Shown: positions 53,986 through 63,448, numbered from the stretch's first letter. The stretch is 64,000 nucleotides of DNA from Chryseobacterium sp. BLS98 (GCF_001045445.1 NZ_LFNF01000005.1:1-64000); one strand, 5' to 3'. Notes: generated by a model not told the origin, from the letters alone. Made by a program: numbers and translations.

Positions 53986-54699
53986 TTATTGCTGAATCAC
54001 TGTGCCTACCTGATTATTGTATTTTCCGCTCGGACTCTTTTTGATGGTAATTTTTACATATCCTTCCTGTGCAAGTTTATTCCATGTTTTCTGGTAACCT
54101 GTTGTTACATCAATCGGGATTTTCCACATCGTCTGTTTTCCTCCGCCAACCTGGTTAAACCAGGGAATTACATCTGCTGTTTGAGATTTGAAAGGTAGTA
54201 AATTATTCAAAACATCTATTTCGTAATAGAAATCATATTTGTTCTCAGGCTGGTTCAATGCTCTTTGGGAGAAAGTATATACATAACCATTGATGATCGG
54301 GCTTGTAAAGCTTCCTCCTAAGGTAGGAACACCCGTTCCGTCATAGCTGCCAACAGCTCCGCTATATCTGTCGAACTTTTGTCCTGCCTGAAACGGAACA
54401 TCATCAACGATATTGTATCCGCCATTTGCAGGAGGCCAGCCGCCATTGAGATTATTGGTGTTGAAAAGTGCTTCGAGTTCGCTCCATTTTCCCTGTTTGT
54501 ATAAATCAAACGCCTGATTCCTGATAGCCTGGCTTACAGTTCCGGCCGGATCATAAGTTAATGCGAATTCATCTGCATTTTTATAGAACACATGGGTAAC
54601 GACCCCGGTGGGGTTTTCAGTGTCTTCATTGTCTGAACTACAGGCAACTGAAAAAAATACGGTTGTCAGTAAAAAGAGATACTTAAATAAATGTTTCAT
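53986..54699 (-). CDS. Lipoprotein, secreted RNase/toxin-like or unknown
   Basis: The 237-aa product begins with a lipobox signal (FFSVACSSDNED; acidic residues after Cys suggest surface export). The mature part has 'YKQGKWSELEALFNTNNLNGGWPPANGGYNIVDDVPFQAGQKFDRYSGAVGS' and 'NKYDFYYEIDVLNNLLPFKSQTADVIPWFNQVGGGKQTMWKIP'. The phrase 'GWPPANGGY...FDRYSG' recalls DUF4237/TNT-like NAD glycohydrolase domains (Arg-Tyr-Gly motif). That assignment is tentative. It is paired with the zinc-ribbon gene downstream, which could be an antitoxin/immunity partner. Confidence 0.65.
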   Translation of the reverse strand: MKHLFKYLFLLTTVFFSVACSSDNEDTENPTGVVTHVFYKNADEFALTYDPAGTVSQAIRNQAFDLYKQGKWSELEALFNTNNLNGGWPPANGGYNIVDDVPFQAGQKFDRYSGAVGSYDGTGVPTLGGSFTSPIINGYVYTFSQRALNQPENKYDFYYEIDVLNNLLPFKSQTADVIPWFNQVGGGKQTMWKIPIDVTTGYQKTWNKLAQEGYVKITIKKSPSGKYNNQVGTVIQQ

Positions 54700-55084
54700 G
54701 GTAAAAGTTTTTATGGTTATTTTTTTTAAGCTGTTCTTTGGTTTAGATAATTGGTTTTATGAAATAAGCTACCTCAACAATTATCACTGCAGAATTATTT
54801 TTAGAAATAAAAATTGAGGAGAGATGCTTATATGGTGAGTTGAAGTATCAGAACGCATCAAGCCTGATCGCATAACGGTACAAAGAAATTTGAATGATAA
54901 ATTTAAATTAAAAATTTTAAATTTTGATTAGTTTATTTAAATAAATATTTATAGATAAATTTTAAACATTAATATATTATTTTTAAAGATTAATTTACAT
55001 TATTAATACTACGCAATCTTAAAATTATTTGACATAAAAAAGACTGCCCGAAGGCAGTCTTCCAAAGTGTTTACTGAATGGTTA
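54700..55084. other. AT-rich gap without a gene
   Basis: The 385-bp region is strongly A/T-rich and has only short stop-broken frames. The terminator of the metalloprotease gene is at its right end. I see no TAnnTTTG box for the 54699 gene. Confidence 0.5.
55036..55061 (-). terminator. Terminator of the metalloprotease gene
   Basis: The perfect 9-bp stem AAGACTGCC / GGCAGTCTT (55040-55048 and 55053-55061) has, on the minus strand, a TTCG tetraloop closed by C-G, followed by TTTTTTATG. Confidence 0.9.
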
Positions 55085-58015
55085 TTAATTTTTAATGAAT
55101 CTCTTGGCAGTTTCTCCAACCTGGATCATATAAGCGCCTTTGATAAGTCCGCTTACATTAACGCTGCCTCTTTCCAGTTTTCCTGAATTAATTAGTTTTC
55201 CACCCATATCGAAGATTTTATAATCTTCTGATGTCGTGTTTGAAATATGTAATATATCTTTTGCCGGGTTTGGATATACTTTGATATCAGTGATCAGATC
55301 CTTGGTATCCGTAAGTTCTCCTCTTCCTGAAGAAACAATATTCAGGGTATAATCCTCAACCTGTCCATAAGTATAGGCTTCACATGAAGAAGTAGGAACA
55401 GAGCTGTACTTCATCATTACTCTCATTCTTGTAGAGCCGACAGTAGCTGTTGCAGGAATAGTGATACTTCCTGTTACAGGTGTAGTTGTGGAACCGGCTT
55501 TAGACCATGCCAGTTCTCCGCTGTCTGTAAAGTCACCGTCACCGTTATAATCAATATACACTGCATAGGCTTCGCTGTAAACCGTTGAAGTCCACATTGG
55601 AGTTATTGAGATCGTGTAAGCGCTTCCTTTGGTAACGTTAGTTGAAACCGAAGTAAAGTTCTCATAACCTGCTGTTCCTGTTGAAGTATTATTGATGGTT
55701 CCGAATTTCACATTTCCGATTCTTTCATCTGCTGTATTGCTTGCAGAAGAAGAACAGTAAGTTACTGTACCTCCTGAAAGGGTAGTAACGCTTACTGTAT
55801 TGCTTGAAGGCGACACATTTCCTGCTGCATCTTTAGATTTAACAGTGAAGCTGTATGTTGTGGAAGGTGTTAAACTTGTTACCGTATATGTTGTAGATGC
55901 TGTAGAACCAATTAATGAAGCTCCTTGGTAAACATCATAACCTGTAACCGCTACATTATCAGTAGCCCCGCTCCAGGAAAGGTTGGTGGTAGTGGCTGTA
56001 GTTCCGGAAGCTGCAAGGGTAGGAGCTGTAGGTGCTACAGTATCTGTACCTCCGCTGCCTGCATTCACTGTGATATTGGCATTGTTCACATCAAAGAAGA
56101 TGTGGTTTGAGCCTTTTACCATAATTCTTCCCGTTGTTGTAGATAAATTTGGGATAGTTACAGCCTGTGTTCCATCGTTTGGAGTTCCTGCAAGAAGGGT
56201 AGTCCATGTATTTCCGCTGTCTGTTGACCATAAAATATCTACATTGGCAGCATTCACACCATTGGCGGTTGTTCCGGCCACATTCCATGTTACGGTTTGT
56301 GAACTTCCTCCCGAATAGGTAGTTGCAGAGTTTTGTGAAGAAACACTAAAAGGTCCTGCTGTTCCGTTTACTGTAATTAAAGCATCGTCGGAATTATTTC
56401 CTGAACCTCCGGCTCTGTTGTCACGGACTGTAAATCTGAAATTCAATGATCTGGCTACGTTGGAAAGTGCTTCAACTGTGATCTCTGATCCTGCTGTAGT
56501 GGTAGCTCCTGCCAAGATGGATGACATTCTCGGGAAATACCTTGTAGGAGAAGTGGTAGGAGTCCATGATCTGAAAGTTGGACCTGATGCTTTAGTGGCA
56601 CTGGCTGCAGAGCTTGCTCCGGTTTGGGATGATGAAGCGTTGTCCATCTGTTCCCAGACATAAGTTAATGAATCTCCGTTAGCGTCAGTTCCTGTTCCTG
56701 TAAGCATAAAAGGTGTACCTTTAGGAATGGTATAATCAAGACCGGCATTCGCTGTAGGAATGGCATTTCCTGTGGAAGTGCTTACCGGACATGTTTTAGC
56801 TTTAATATTATTGGTAATCTGCTGGATGCTTATTGCATGGAAAAATGCATCGGAATGAGGCTGGATGTCCTGAGCAGTAATCCCTGCATACCCCATGATG
56901 GTTGATCCTGAGCCCGGTTCCATATTAGCTCCGGTTCCTTCATTATTCATGGAGAATGTATGGTTTCCTCCAAATTGATGTCCCATTTCGTGGGCAACAT
57001 AGTCGATATCGAAATTATCTCCTGAAGGAATAGCATCTGCCGGTGAAGTATATCCGCTTCCTTTTGAACCGTTCGTACAGATACAGCCGATACATCCGGC
57101 ATTTCCTCCTCCTCCGGAAGCCCCGAACAAGTGTCCGATGTCATAATTGGCTTCTCCTATTACGGAAGTAAGGGTACTTTGAAGCTGTGAATTCCAGTTG
57201 CTCATTCCTGAAGCTGCGGAATATGGATCTGTAGAAGCGTTGGTATAAATTACAGCATCATTATTGGCAATAAGAACCATTCTTGCTGCAAAATCTTTTT
57301 CAAAAACACCATTTACACGGGTCATTGTATTGTTGATGGCAGCAAGAGCATTTGCTTTAGTCCCTCCAAAATATGTTGTATATTCTCCGGTAGTTGAAAG
57401 AGCCAGTCTGAATGTTCTCAGTTTGGCATCATCTGCATTGGGCCTGGCAGCAAGGGTATTGTTGGATACTCCTTTTTGGGCTACGTCGATAACGGTACAT
57501 TCAAATTTGCTAAGATCGTCTTTCTTGTCGGACTTTCTGTATACTACATACGAAGAAAGATCTTTGGTATAAGGCTCAATAAAAACTGCAGATTTATCTC
57601 CATAGATTTCCATAGAGGAAAGGCCGAGTGAAGAGGTGCTGAAATAGACAGTTGAATTAGAATCGGTAAGGCCTTCGCCTACGTAAGATTTGATATCCGG
57701 ATACTTCGCGGCAAGCTGAGGGTCAAAGTTTGAATTTTCTCTTACTTTAAAGTTTTCCATCTTTCCTTCAGAATTAGGAAAAGAAATGATGATTTCTGAT
57801 TTTTCTCCCGGAGCAAGTCTTTTTGGAGCCTTGGCGAGAGCGTTTTTCAGTCCTTCAAAATCTAAGCTGTAGATTTTCGGATTGTTGATTTGGGTTTTGT
57901 TTTCAAAAACGTTTGAAGGTGCTTTTTTTGAACCTTCACTCCAGAGACGGTCAGTCTGCGCGAAAGAGATGCCTGTAATAAGAAGCATCCCAATCATGGA
58001 TAATTGTTTCTTCAT
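55085..58015 (-). CDS. Secreted zinc metalloprotease with Fn3, GEVED and T9SS domains
   Basis: The 976-aa product has a signal peptide (GISFAQT) and a propeptide-like region. The reprolysin-type catalytic domain (about 195-410) has the zinc site HEMGHQFGGNHTF and 'GSGSTIMGYAGI' as Met-turn. Beta-sandwich segments follow, then an Fn3 domain ('APTAPTLAASGTT...TGYDVYQG', about 660-745) and a GEVED domain ('AVYIDYNGDGDFTDSGELAW...YGQVEDYTLNI', about 750-885). The T9SS type A tail starts at 'IKVYPNPAKDILHIS'. It is a large extracellular protease, probably activated by propeptide removal. Promoter and terminator are both clear. Confidence 0.93.
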   Translation of the reverse strand: MKKQLSMIGMLLITGISFAQTDRLWSEGSKKAPSNVFENKTQINNPKIYSLDFEGLKNALAKAPKRLAPGEKSEIIISFPNSEGKMENFKVRENSNFDPQLAAKYPDIKSYVGEGLTDSNSTVYFSTSSLGLSSMEIYGDKSAVFIEPYTKDLSSYVVYRKSDKKDDLSKFECTVIDVAQKGVSNNTLAARPNADDAKLRTFRLALSTTGEYTTYFGGTKANALAAINNTMTRVNGVFEKDFAARMVLIANNDAVIYTNASTDPYSAASGMSNWNSQLQSTLTSVIGEANYDIGHLFGASGGGGNAGCIGCICTNGSKGSGYTSPADAIPSGDNFDIDYVAHEMGHQFGGNHTFSMNNEGTGANMEPGSGSTIMGYAGITAQDIQPHSDAFFHAISIQQITNNIKAKTCPVSTSTGNAIPTANAGLDYTIPKGTPFMLTGTGTDANGDSLTYVWEQMDNASSSQTGASSAASATKASGPTFRSWTPTTSPTRYFPRMSSILAGATTTAGSEITVEALSNVARSLNFRFTVRDNRAGGSGNNSDDALITVNGTAGPFSVSSQNSATTYSGGSSQTVTWNVAGTTANGVNAANVDILWSTDSGNTWTTLLAGTPNDGTQAVTIPNLSTTTGRIMVKGSNHIFFDVNNANITVNAGSGGTDTVAPTAPTLAASGTTATTTNLSWSGATDNVAVTGYDVYQGASLIGSTASTTYTVTSLTPSTTYSFTVKSKDAAGNVSPSSNTVSVTTLSGGTVTYCSSSASNTADERIGNVKFGTINNTSTGTAGYENFTSVSTNVTKGSAYTISITPMWTSTVYSEAYAVYIDYNGDGDFTDSGELAWSKAGSTTTPVTGSITIPATATVGSTRMRVMMKYSSVPTSSCEAYTYGQVEDYTLNIVSSGRGELTDTKDLITDIKVYPNPAKDILHISNTTSEDYKIFDMGGKLINSGKLERGSVNVSGLIKGAYMIQVGETAKRFIKN

Positions 58016-58044
58016 ATGAAATTTTATTTTTGATTGTGGAATAT

Positions 58045-58078
58045 CAAAGCTAATAAAAAATTTATTATGAAAAACAAA
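58045..58078 (-). promoter_or_regulatory. Promoter of the metalloprotease gene
   Basis: On the minus strand TTTG (58078-58075) and TAGCTTTG (58052-58045) are 22 bp apart, within the usual range. The 5' leader would be about 25 bases. Confidence 0.7.
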
Positions 58079-58162
58079 ATTATTTAAGAAATTTTTAGAA
58101 CATACGTTCAGTTTATTATATAATGCATTGCATATAATTTAAAAATGTATTATCTCAAAAAA

Positions 58163-58195
58163 AGAAAATAGCATACGCAAAATACGTATGCTATT
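58163..58195 (-). terminator. Terminator of the acyl-CoA dehydrogenase/DinB unit
   Basis: The perfect 11-bp stem AATAGCATACG / CGTATGCTATT (58167-58177 and 58185-58195) is followed on the minus strand by TTTCTTTTTTTG. Confidence 0.85.
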
Positions 58196-58221
58196 CACTT
58201 ATCTGAATATAAGTCTAAAAA

Positions 58222-58719
58222 TTACATCTGGTCGTCAGCAGTAGGTCCGTATAAACCGGGTACGGTATTTCCTGTTGCTCTCAGGTAAACAATCAGCTCA
58301 CCTCTGTGGTGGTATAAATGATTGTATAAAAAAGAACGGATCACCTGAATCTTAGGCATGGGAGGGAAAATTGGATTTCCACCCATTTCCATTTTCCATT
58401 CGTTGAAATAGTGGTCTTCATTTGAATTCTCTAAAACCTTCTGCGCCTTAGCTACATTTTCTTCAAATTTTGCTACAATATTTTCAGCTTTGGAAATATC
58501 TCCTTTATCATACTGGTACGTTCCCATATCGAAAACATCTTGGTTGAATGTCGGTTCATACCAGTTATACACTTCTGCAATGTGAGAAGCTAATTGTCCG
58601 GTAGTCCAGTTTTTTTCAGAGGGTTTCCAGTTTAAAGCACTATCCGGGATTGCTTTTAAAAGTTTTCTGGTGCTTTCTGCTTCATACAGAAATTCACCTA
58701 AGAGGGCTTGTTTAATCAT
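58222..58719 (-). CDS. DinB-like (YfiT superfamily) protein
   Basis: The 165-aa four-helix-bundle product has the metal histidines of the DinB family in 'TTGQLASHIAEVYNW' and 'FLYNHLYHHRGELIVYLRATG', and ends 'VPGLYGPTADDQ', a usual family ending. Members are probable metal-dependent enzymes or thiol transferases; the reaction is not known here. It lies 18 bp after the acyl-CoA dehydrogenase stop and shares its terminator. Confidence 0.88.
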   Translation of the reverse strand: MIKQALLGEFLYEAESTRKLLKAIPDSALNWKPSEKNWTTGQLASHIAEVYNWYEPTFNQDVFDMGTYQYDKGDISKAENIVAKFEENVAKAQKVLENSNEDHYFNEWKMEMGGNPIFPPMPKIQVIRSFLYNHLYHHRGELIVYLRATGNTVPGLYGPTADDQM

Positions 58720-58737
58720 TTGTGAATGTATTTATAA

Positions 58738-59877
58738 TTATTTTGTAATGTCTCTTCCTATTACCAGTCTCTGGATCTCTGAAGTTCCTTCACCGATAGT
58801 ACATAATTTGGAATCTCTGTAGAATTTCTCAGCAGGGAAGTCCTTGGTATATCCGTAACCACCGAAAATCTGAACGGCATTGTTGGAAATTCTTACACAT
58901 GCTTCAGAAGCGTATAATTTTGCCATTGCACCTTCTTTAGTCATTTTTTGCTTGGCGTTCTTCAGGGTTGAAGCTCTTTGGATCAGAAGTTCAGCGGCAT
59001 CAATTTCAGTGGCCATATCAGCAAGCATAAAGTTGATCGCCTGGAATTCAGCGATTGCTTTTCCGAATTGGTGTCTTTCCTTAGCATATTTTAAAGCAGC
59101 CTTGTAAGCTCCTCTTGCAGTACCTAAACTTAAAGCTGCGATAGAAATCCTTCCACCATCCAGAATTTTCATGGCCTGCTTGAAACCTTCTCCCACTTCT
59201 CCTAAACGGTGTGAATCCGGTACACGAACATTATCGAAAATAAGCTCAGCTGTTTCGGAAGCACGCATTCCCAGTTTGTTTTCTTTTTTTCCGGAAGTGA
59301 AACCAGGCATTCCTTTTTCTAAAACGAAAGCGGTTGAATTATTTTTGGCTCCTATTTCACCTGTTCTTGTCATTACTACGGCAATATCTCCGGAAATAGC
59401 ATGAGTGATGAAGTTTTTAGCTCCATTAATGATCCATTCGTCACCGTCTTTAACGGCAGTGGTAGACATACCTCCTGAATCGGAACCCGTATTGTGCTCC
59501 GTAAGCCCCCATGCTCCGATTACTTTTCCTGAAGCAAGCTGCGGAAGCCATTTATTTCTCTGATCTTCATTTCCAAACTCGTAAATATGGTTGGTGCACA
59601 GTGAGTTGTGTGCAGCTACAGAAAGACCAATAGACGGATCTACCTGAGATATTTCGTCCAAAATAGTAACATATTCATGATAACCTAAACCGGAACCTCC
59701 GTATTGCTCAGGAACTACAATTCCCATAAACCCCATTTCTCCTAACTGGTGAAAAAGGTCTTTTGGAAACGTCTGGCTTTCGTCCCACTCCATAATGTTC
59801 GGTCTGATGTTTTTTTCAGCAAATTCTCTTGCTGTTTCCGCTATCATTTTAATGTTGTCAATAGTCTCTGTGTTCAT
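58738..59877 (-). CDS. Acyl-CoA dehydrogenase
   Basis: The 379-aa flavoprotein shows 'GAWGLTEHNTGSDSGGM' and 'FITHAISGDIAVVMTRTG' (FAD/substrate loops) and 'RHQFGKAIAEFQAI'. 'QIFGGYGYTKDFPAEKFYRDSKLCTIGEGTSEIQRLVIGRDI' contains the catalytic Glu region. It forms a trans double bond in fatty or branched acyl-CoA. I chose ATG 59877 (MNTETIDNIKMIAE). The upstream in-frame ATG at 59901 lies inside a TATCTTTG -7 box and would not be transcribed. Confidence 0.93.
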   Translation of the reverse strand: MNTETIDNIKMIAETAREFAEKNIRPNIMEWDESQTFPKDLFHQLGEMGFMGIVVPEQYGGSGLGYHEYVTILDEISQVDPSIGLSVAAHNSLCTNHIYEFGNEDQRNKWLPQLASGKVIGAWGLTEHNTGSDSGGMSTTAVKDGDEWIINGAKNFITHAISGDIAVVMTRTGEIGAKNNSTAFVLEKGMPGFTSGKKENKLGMRASETAELIFDNVRVPDSHRLGEVGEGFKQAMKILDGGRISIAALSLGTARGAYKAALKYAKERHQFGKAIAEFQAINFMLADMATEIDAAELLIQRASTLKNAKQKMTKEGAMAKLYASEACVRISNNAVQIFGGYGYTKDFPAEKFYRDSKLCTIGEGTSEIQRLVIGRDITK

Positions 59878-59898
59878 ATAGATAAAATAGTTAGTTCC

Positions 59899-59906
59899 CA
59901 AAGATA
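59899..59906 (-). promoter_or_regulatory. -7 box of the acyl-CoA dehydrogenase gene
   Basis: TATCTTTG (minus strand) matches TAnnTTTG and gives a leader of about 16 bases to ATG 59877. It decides against the ATG at 59901. Confidence 0.6.
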
Positions 59907-60070
59907 ATTAAATTGACGGAATGCCGAAAATAATTATTCAGCATATAGTACCAGATACGCAATATTTTAATAATCAATTTTTTATATTTTTATAATTAAT
60001 AATTTTTTAATAAAATTTTCGGAACTTTAAGTGTTTTTATTTACTATTTTAGCCTCCCAATTTTTACAGT

Positions 60071-61933
60071 ATGAAAAAACTTCTATTTCCTATTATTTTA
60101 ATCTCGTCATTGATTTCCGCACAGGTCCCCGCCGGATACTATGATGGAACTACCGGACTTTCTGGCTATGCTCTCAAGACTAAACTGCACGATATTATTT
60201 CTGAAAAGAATGTGAACTGGAATTATGGTGACCTACCCAATCTTTATAGCCAGACAGATTTAGATAAATATTATGATCACGGACCGGATAATACAACGAT
60301 CCTCCTTGATGTTTATTCGGAAATTCCTACCGGGGCTGATGTTTATGAATATACATCGGCTAATTTAATAAGTACTTCGGGGGCTGAAGGGCTAGGGTAC
60401 AACAGGGAGCATGCTGTTCCTCAGAGTACTTTTAACAGTGATTATCCAATGTATTCTGATCTGCATTTTGTAATTCCTACGGATGCAAGAATCAATCAGC
60501 TTAGGAATAATTATCCTTACGGTGTCGGGAACTCTACGGTTCATTATACTTTTACAAATTCATCTAAAATTGCCAATAGCGCTATTCCCAATTATGTTTA
60601 TAACAACAGGGTTTATGAGCCTATTAATGAATTCAAGGGAGATATTGCGAGGATGCTTCTTTATTTTGCAGTAAGATATGAAGACAAACTGCCTTCATTC
60701 AATTACTCCACCAATATTAATCCTGCGATAGACCGGTCTCCTTTGGACGGGACTGCAGAAAGGGCTTTTGATCCTGCTTATATTTCGATGCTTTTGCAAT
60801 GGCACGCTCAGGATCCTGTATCTCAAAGGGAAATAGACAGGAATAATGCCATATATACCACTCAGAAAAACAGAAATCCTTTTATTGATAACCCTCAATG
60901 GGTGAATGCTATCTGGGTACAGACACCCGACTCCATTGTACCTCAGGCTCCTTTAAATTTAAATTCTACCCAGACAGGAGCTTATTATACCAATCTGGTA
61001 TGGTCACCAAGCACAAGTTCTGATGTTATCGGGTATAATATTTATCAGAATGGAACTCTTGTAACCACAACAAAATCCACATCTGCAGTTATTGATCATT
61101 TACTTCCTTCCACTTCTTATTCGTTTACAGTAAAAGCCTATGATCAGGGTTATCTGCAATCGGCCGACAGTAATACCGTTACAGTGACCACGTTAGCTAC
61201 AGATACAAACTCTAAGGATCTTTTTGTCATTAAGTATATTGAAGGGACAGGAAATAACAAAGCTTTGGAAATTATAAACAGGACAGGGCATGAGGTGGAT
61301 CTGAACAATTACAGCGTAAGAGTGCAGTATTACAACAGTTCAAGCAATTCCTATTATTATGGAAACAGTTTTGAGCTTGAAGGAAAAATACCAAACAACG
61401 AAAATTTTGTTGTTCTAAATCCTAAAGCAGCCTTATCATGTTACACCAATAATGATGCACGATTCCTTACAGCAGGTGATGCTATGACTTTTTCAGGAAC
61501 CCAATATGTAGAGCTGGCCTATAAATCGGCGACAGTGGATGCTATAGGAAGCAAGTTTGTAAGCAATTCATACGGGGATGTTTCTCTTTACAGAAAAAAT
61601 ACCGTTACACAGCCTAATGCAACATTTACTATTGGTGAATGGGATTCGTATGGAGTTAATTACTGTCAGAATTTAGGAACTCTTTCTGCTTCAGATGTTA
61701 TTTTAGCAGGAAATGATATTAAAATTTACCCTAATCCGGCTTATGACAACATTTTTGTAAGCGGTAAGGCTGAAAATGTGAAATCGGCTCAAATTTTAGA
61801 CTTTTCAGGAAAATTGATGTATTCGGAGCAGAATCCTTTTAAAAATAAGAAGAACATTTCGGTGCAAGACCTTTCAGCGGGGGTATATCTTTTGAAACTT
61901 GACGATAAAGCATACCAGTTTATCAAGAAATAA
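60071..61933 (+). CDS. Secreted endonuclease I with Fn3, lamin-tail and T9SS domains
   Basis: The 620-aa product has a signal peptide (LISAQVP). The endonuclease I domain (about 20-290) has the beta-beta-alpha-metal centre 'LGYNREHAVPQSTF', 'DLHFVIPTDARINQLRNNYPYG' and 'FKGDIARMLLYFAVRYED'. An Fn3 domain (about 295-372) and a lamin-tail domain ('LFVIKYIEGTGNNKALEIINRTGHEVDLNNYSV', about 382-520) follow. The T9SS tail starts at 'IKIYPNPAYDNIFVSG'. It is an extracellular DNase/RNase, probably for nutrient recovery. Confidence 0.93.
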   Translation: MKKLLFPIILISSLISAQVPAGYYDGTTGLSGYALKTKLHDIISEKNVNWNYGDLPNLYSQTDLDKYYDHGPDNTTILLDVYSEIPTGADVYEYTSANLISTSGAEGLGYNREHAVPQSTFNSDYPMYSDLHFVIPTDARINQLRNNYPYGVGNSTVHYTFTNSSKIANSAIPNYVYNNRVYEPINEFKGDIARMLLYFAVRYEDKLPSFNYSTNINPAIDRSPLDGTAERAFDPAYISMLLQWHAQDPVSQREIDRNNAIYTTQKNRNPFIDNPQWVNAIWVQTPDSIVPQAPLNLNSTQTGAYYTNLVWSPSTSSDVIGYNIYQNGTLVTTTKSTSAVIDHLLPSTSYSFTVKAYDQGYLQSADSNTVTVTTLATDTNSKDLFVIKYIEGTGNNKALEIINRTGHEVDLNNYSVRVQYYNSSSNSYYYGNSFELEGKIPNNENFVVLNPKAALSCYTNNDARFLTAGDAMTFSGTQYVELAYKSATVDAIGSKFVSNSYGDVSLYRKNTVTQPNATFTIGEWDSYGVNYCQNLGTLSASDVILAGNDIKIYPNPAYDNIFVSGKAENVKSAQILDFSGKLMYSEQNPFKNKKNISVQDLSAGVYLLKLDDKAYQFIKK

Positions 61934-62024
61934 ATAAAACTAACCTGTCTTTGCTGCGCAGCGCTCGCAATGACGTAAGATGATGAAGCCGTTTTGCTAT
62001 TTTGCCTGAAAGAAGCATCATTGA

Positions 62025-62102
62025 TATAAGCAGATTCACTAATAATCAATATCTATAAGTGTTTCTGCTTATATTTTTTATTTATAAGTAATTATGCTTA
62101 TA
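62025..62102 (+). promoter_or_regulatory. Three 29-bp-spaced operator-like repeats before the SatD gene
   Basis: TATAAGTgtttctgCTTATA (62054-62073) and TATAAGTAATTATGCTTATA (62083-62102) are near-identical 20-bp dyads whose starts are exactly 29 bp apart. A half-conserved copy starts a further 29 bp upstream (TATAAGCA, 62025). The last dyad overlaps TATATTTG (62099-62106), a -7 box ending 5 bp before the SatD ATG. A regulator bound here would block transcription. The SatD protein itself has a C-terminal HTH and is a candidate autoregulator. Confidence 0.65.
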
Positions 62103-62110
62103 TTTGCACA

Positions 62111-62716
62111 ATGATAGCGGTCATCACCGGTGATATTATAAATTCACAGCATGCAGACACAGAAGTTTGGATCACCAGACTCAAGAATCTCCTGGAAAAC
62201 TGGGGAAGTTCACCGCTCGCATGGGAAATCTACAGAGGGGACGAGTTTCAGCTCAAATGCAGTATAGATGAAGTATTCTGGCGTTTCCTAGCCATTAAGT
62301 CCCTTATAAGAAGTCAGGAAAATTTAGATGTAAGAATTGCCATAGGCATTGGGGAAGAAAATTTTTCATCTGAAAAAATTACCGAATCCAACGGAACAGC
62401 TTACGTGCATTCCGGAAGACTATTGAATGACTTAAAAAGTGACGGCCACACCGTTTCGATAAAAACCTCAAATGAAGCTGTAGACCGGGATTTAAATATC
62501 CTTCTGAAATGGTCATCAAAGGATTTTGACAGCTGGACGGTAGCTACGGCAGAAATTATCCATGAAATGATCATGAATCAGGATATCACACAGGAAGATC
62601 TTGCTAAGAAATTTGCTATTTCACAGTCCTCGGTAAGCCAGAGACTGAAACGCGCCAACTACGACCTTATCGTAGAAACCAACCAGTATTTTAAAAAGAA
62701 AATCTCAGAACTGTAA
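62111..62716 (+). CDS. SatD family protein with C-terminal helix-turn-helix
   Basis: The 201-aa product has the SatD-like domain with 'AVITGDIINSQ' at the N-terminus, 'WEIYRGDEFQLKC' and 'VRIAIGIG', features reminiscent of nucleotide-cyclase-type folds. A winged/sigma-4-like HTH follows, 'QEDLAKKFAISQSSVSQRLKRANYDLI' (about 160-188). The function of the family is not established; DNA binding is inferred from the HTH. The -7 box is so close to the ATG that the mRNA may be nearly leaderless. It lies 2 bp before the DUF3307 gene. Confidence 0.82.
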   Translation: MIAVITGDIINSQHADTEVWITRLKNLLENWGSSPLAWEIYRGDEFQLKCSIDEVFWRFLAIKSLIRSQENLDVRIAIGIGEENFSSEKITESNGTAYVHSGRLLNDLKSDGHTVSIKTSNEAVDRDLNILLKWSSKDFDSWTVATAEIIHEMIMNQDITQEDLAKKFAISQSSVSQRLKRANYDLIVETNQYFKKKISEL

Positions 62717-62718
62717 GC

Positions 62719-63414
62719 ATGATCTTTATTAAACTCATATTGGCACATTTACTCGGAGATTTTATTCTTCAGCCAAATTCCTGGGTTGCAGATAAGGAAC
62801 GCCGTAAACTGAAAAGCCCGTATTTGTATCTTCATGTTCTGATTCATACTGTTTTAAGCTTTATTTTTCTTTGGAACACAGATCTGTGGTGGGTTGCACT
62901 GCTTGTTGGAGGCACCCATCTTATTATTGATGCTTCAAAACTGATCTTCCAGACCGTAAAAAATAAAAAAAGATGGTTTTTTATTGATCAGCTGTTGCAT
63001 ATCCTTGTGATTGCCGGAATTTCATTCTATTATAAGGAATTCAGTTTGGAATTTCTGCAAAACCAGGAAGTTTTAAAAATAGTAATGGCTGCATTATTCC
63101 TTACGACGCCGGCTTCAATTTTCATCAAAATATTATTGTCTTCATGGACTCCCGTTCCGGAGACTCAAAGCAGTTTACAGACCGAATCTCTATCGAGTGC
63201 CGGAAAATATATCGGGATTTTGGAACGCCTTCTTGTTTTCACTTTTATTATGGTGAATCACTGGGAAGGGGTTGGTTTTATGGTGGCTGCCAAATCGGTT
63301 TTCAGATTCAGCGATCTGGCACAGGCCAAACAGCGCAAACTGACGGAATACGTACTGATCGGTACGCTCCTGAGTTTCGGATTGGCTGTTTTAACGGGAA
63401 TTTTAATTAAGTAA
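62719..63414 (+). CDS. DUF3307 membrane protein
   Basis: The 231-aa product has the N-terminal DUF3307 region ('[23 protein letters not shown]', '[14 protein letters not shown]', 'HLIIDASKL', '[10 protein letters not shown]') and about six hydrophobic segments. It is an integral inner-membrane protein. DUF3307 genes commonly sit next to satD-like genes, as here. Conserved His/Asp in the helices suggest metal or substrate binding, but the role is unknown. Confidence 0.85.
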   Translation: MIFIKLILAHLLGDFILQPNSWVADKERRKLKSPYLYLHVLIHTVLSFIFLWNTDLWWVALLVGGTHLIIDASKLIFQTVKNKKRWFFIDQLLHILVIAGISFYYKEFSLEFLQNQEVLKIVMAALFLTTPASIFIKILLSSWTPVPETQSSLQTESLSSAGKYIGILERLLVFTFIMVNHWEGVGFMVAAKSVFRFSDLAQAKQRKLTEYVLIGTLLSFGLAVLTGILIK

Positions 63415-63448
63415 TTATAAAATAAATCTAACTAATACGAATTTAGAA

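Noticed and set aside
55925..56663. Long antisense frames inside the metalloprotease gene
   Set aside because: They are mirror frames produced by codon bias of a clearly coding minus strand.
59878..59901. Acyl-CoA dehydrogenase start at ATG 59901
   Set aside because: The codon lies within the TATCTTTG promoter box; transcription starts after it.
62025..62102. Regular 29-bp-spaced repeats as a CRISPR array
   Set aside because: Only two to three copies, palindromic, with 9-bp gaps and no cas genes; an operator array before satD fits better.
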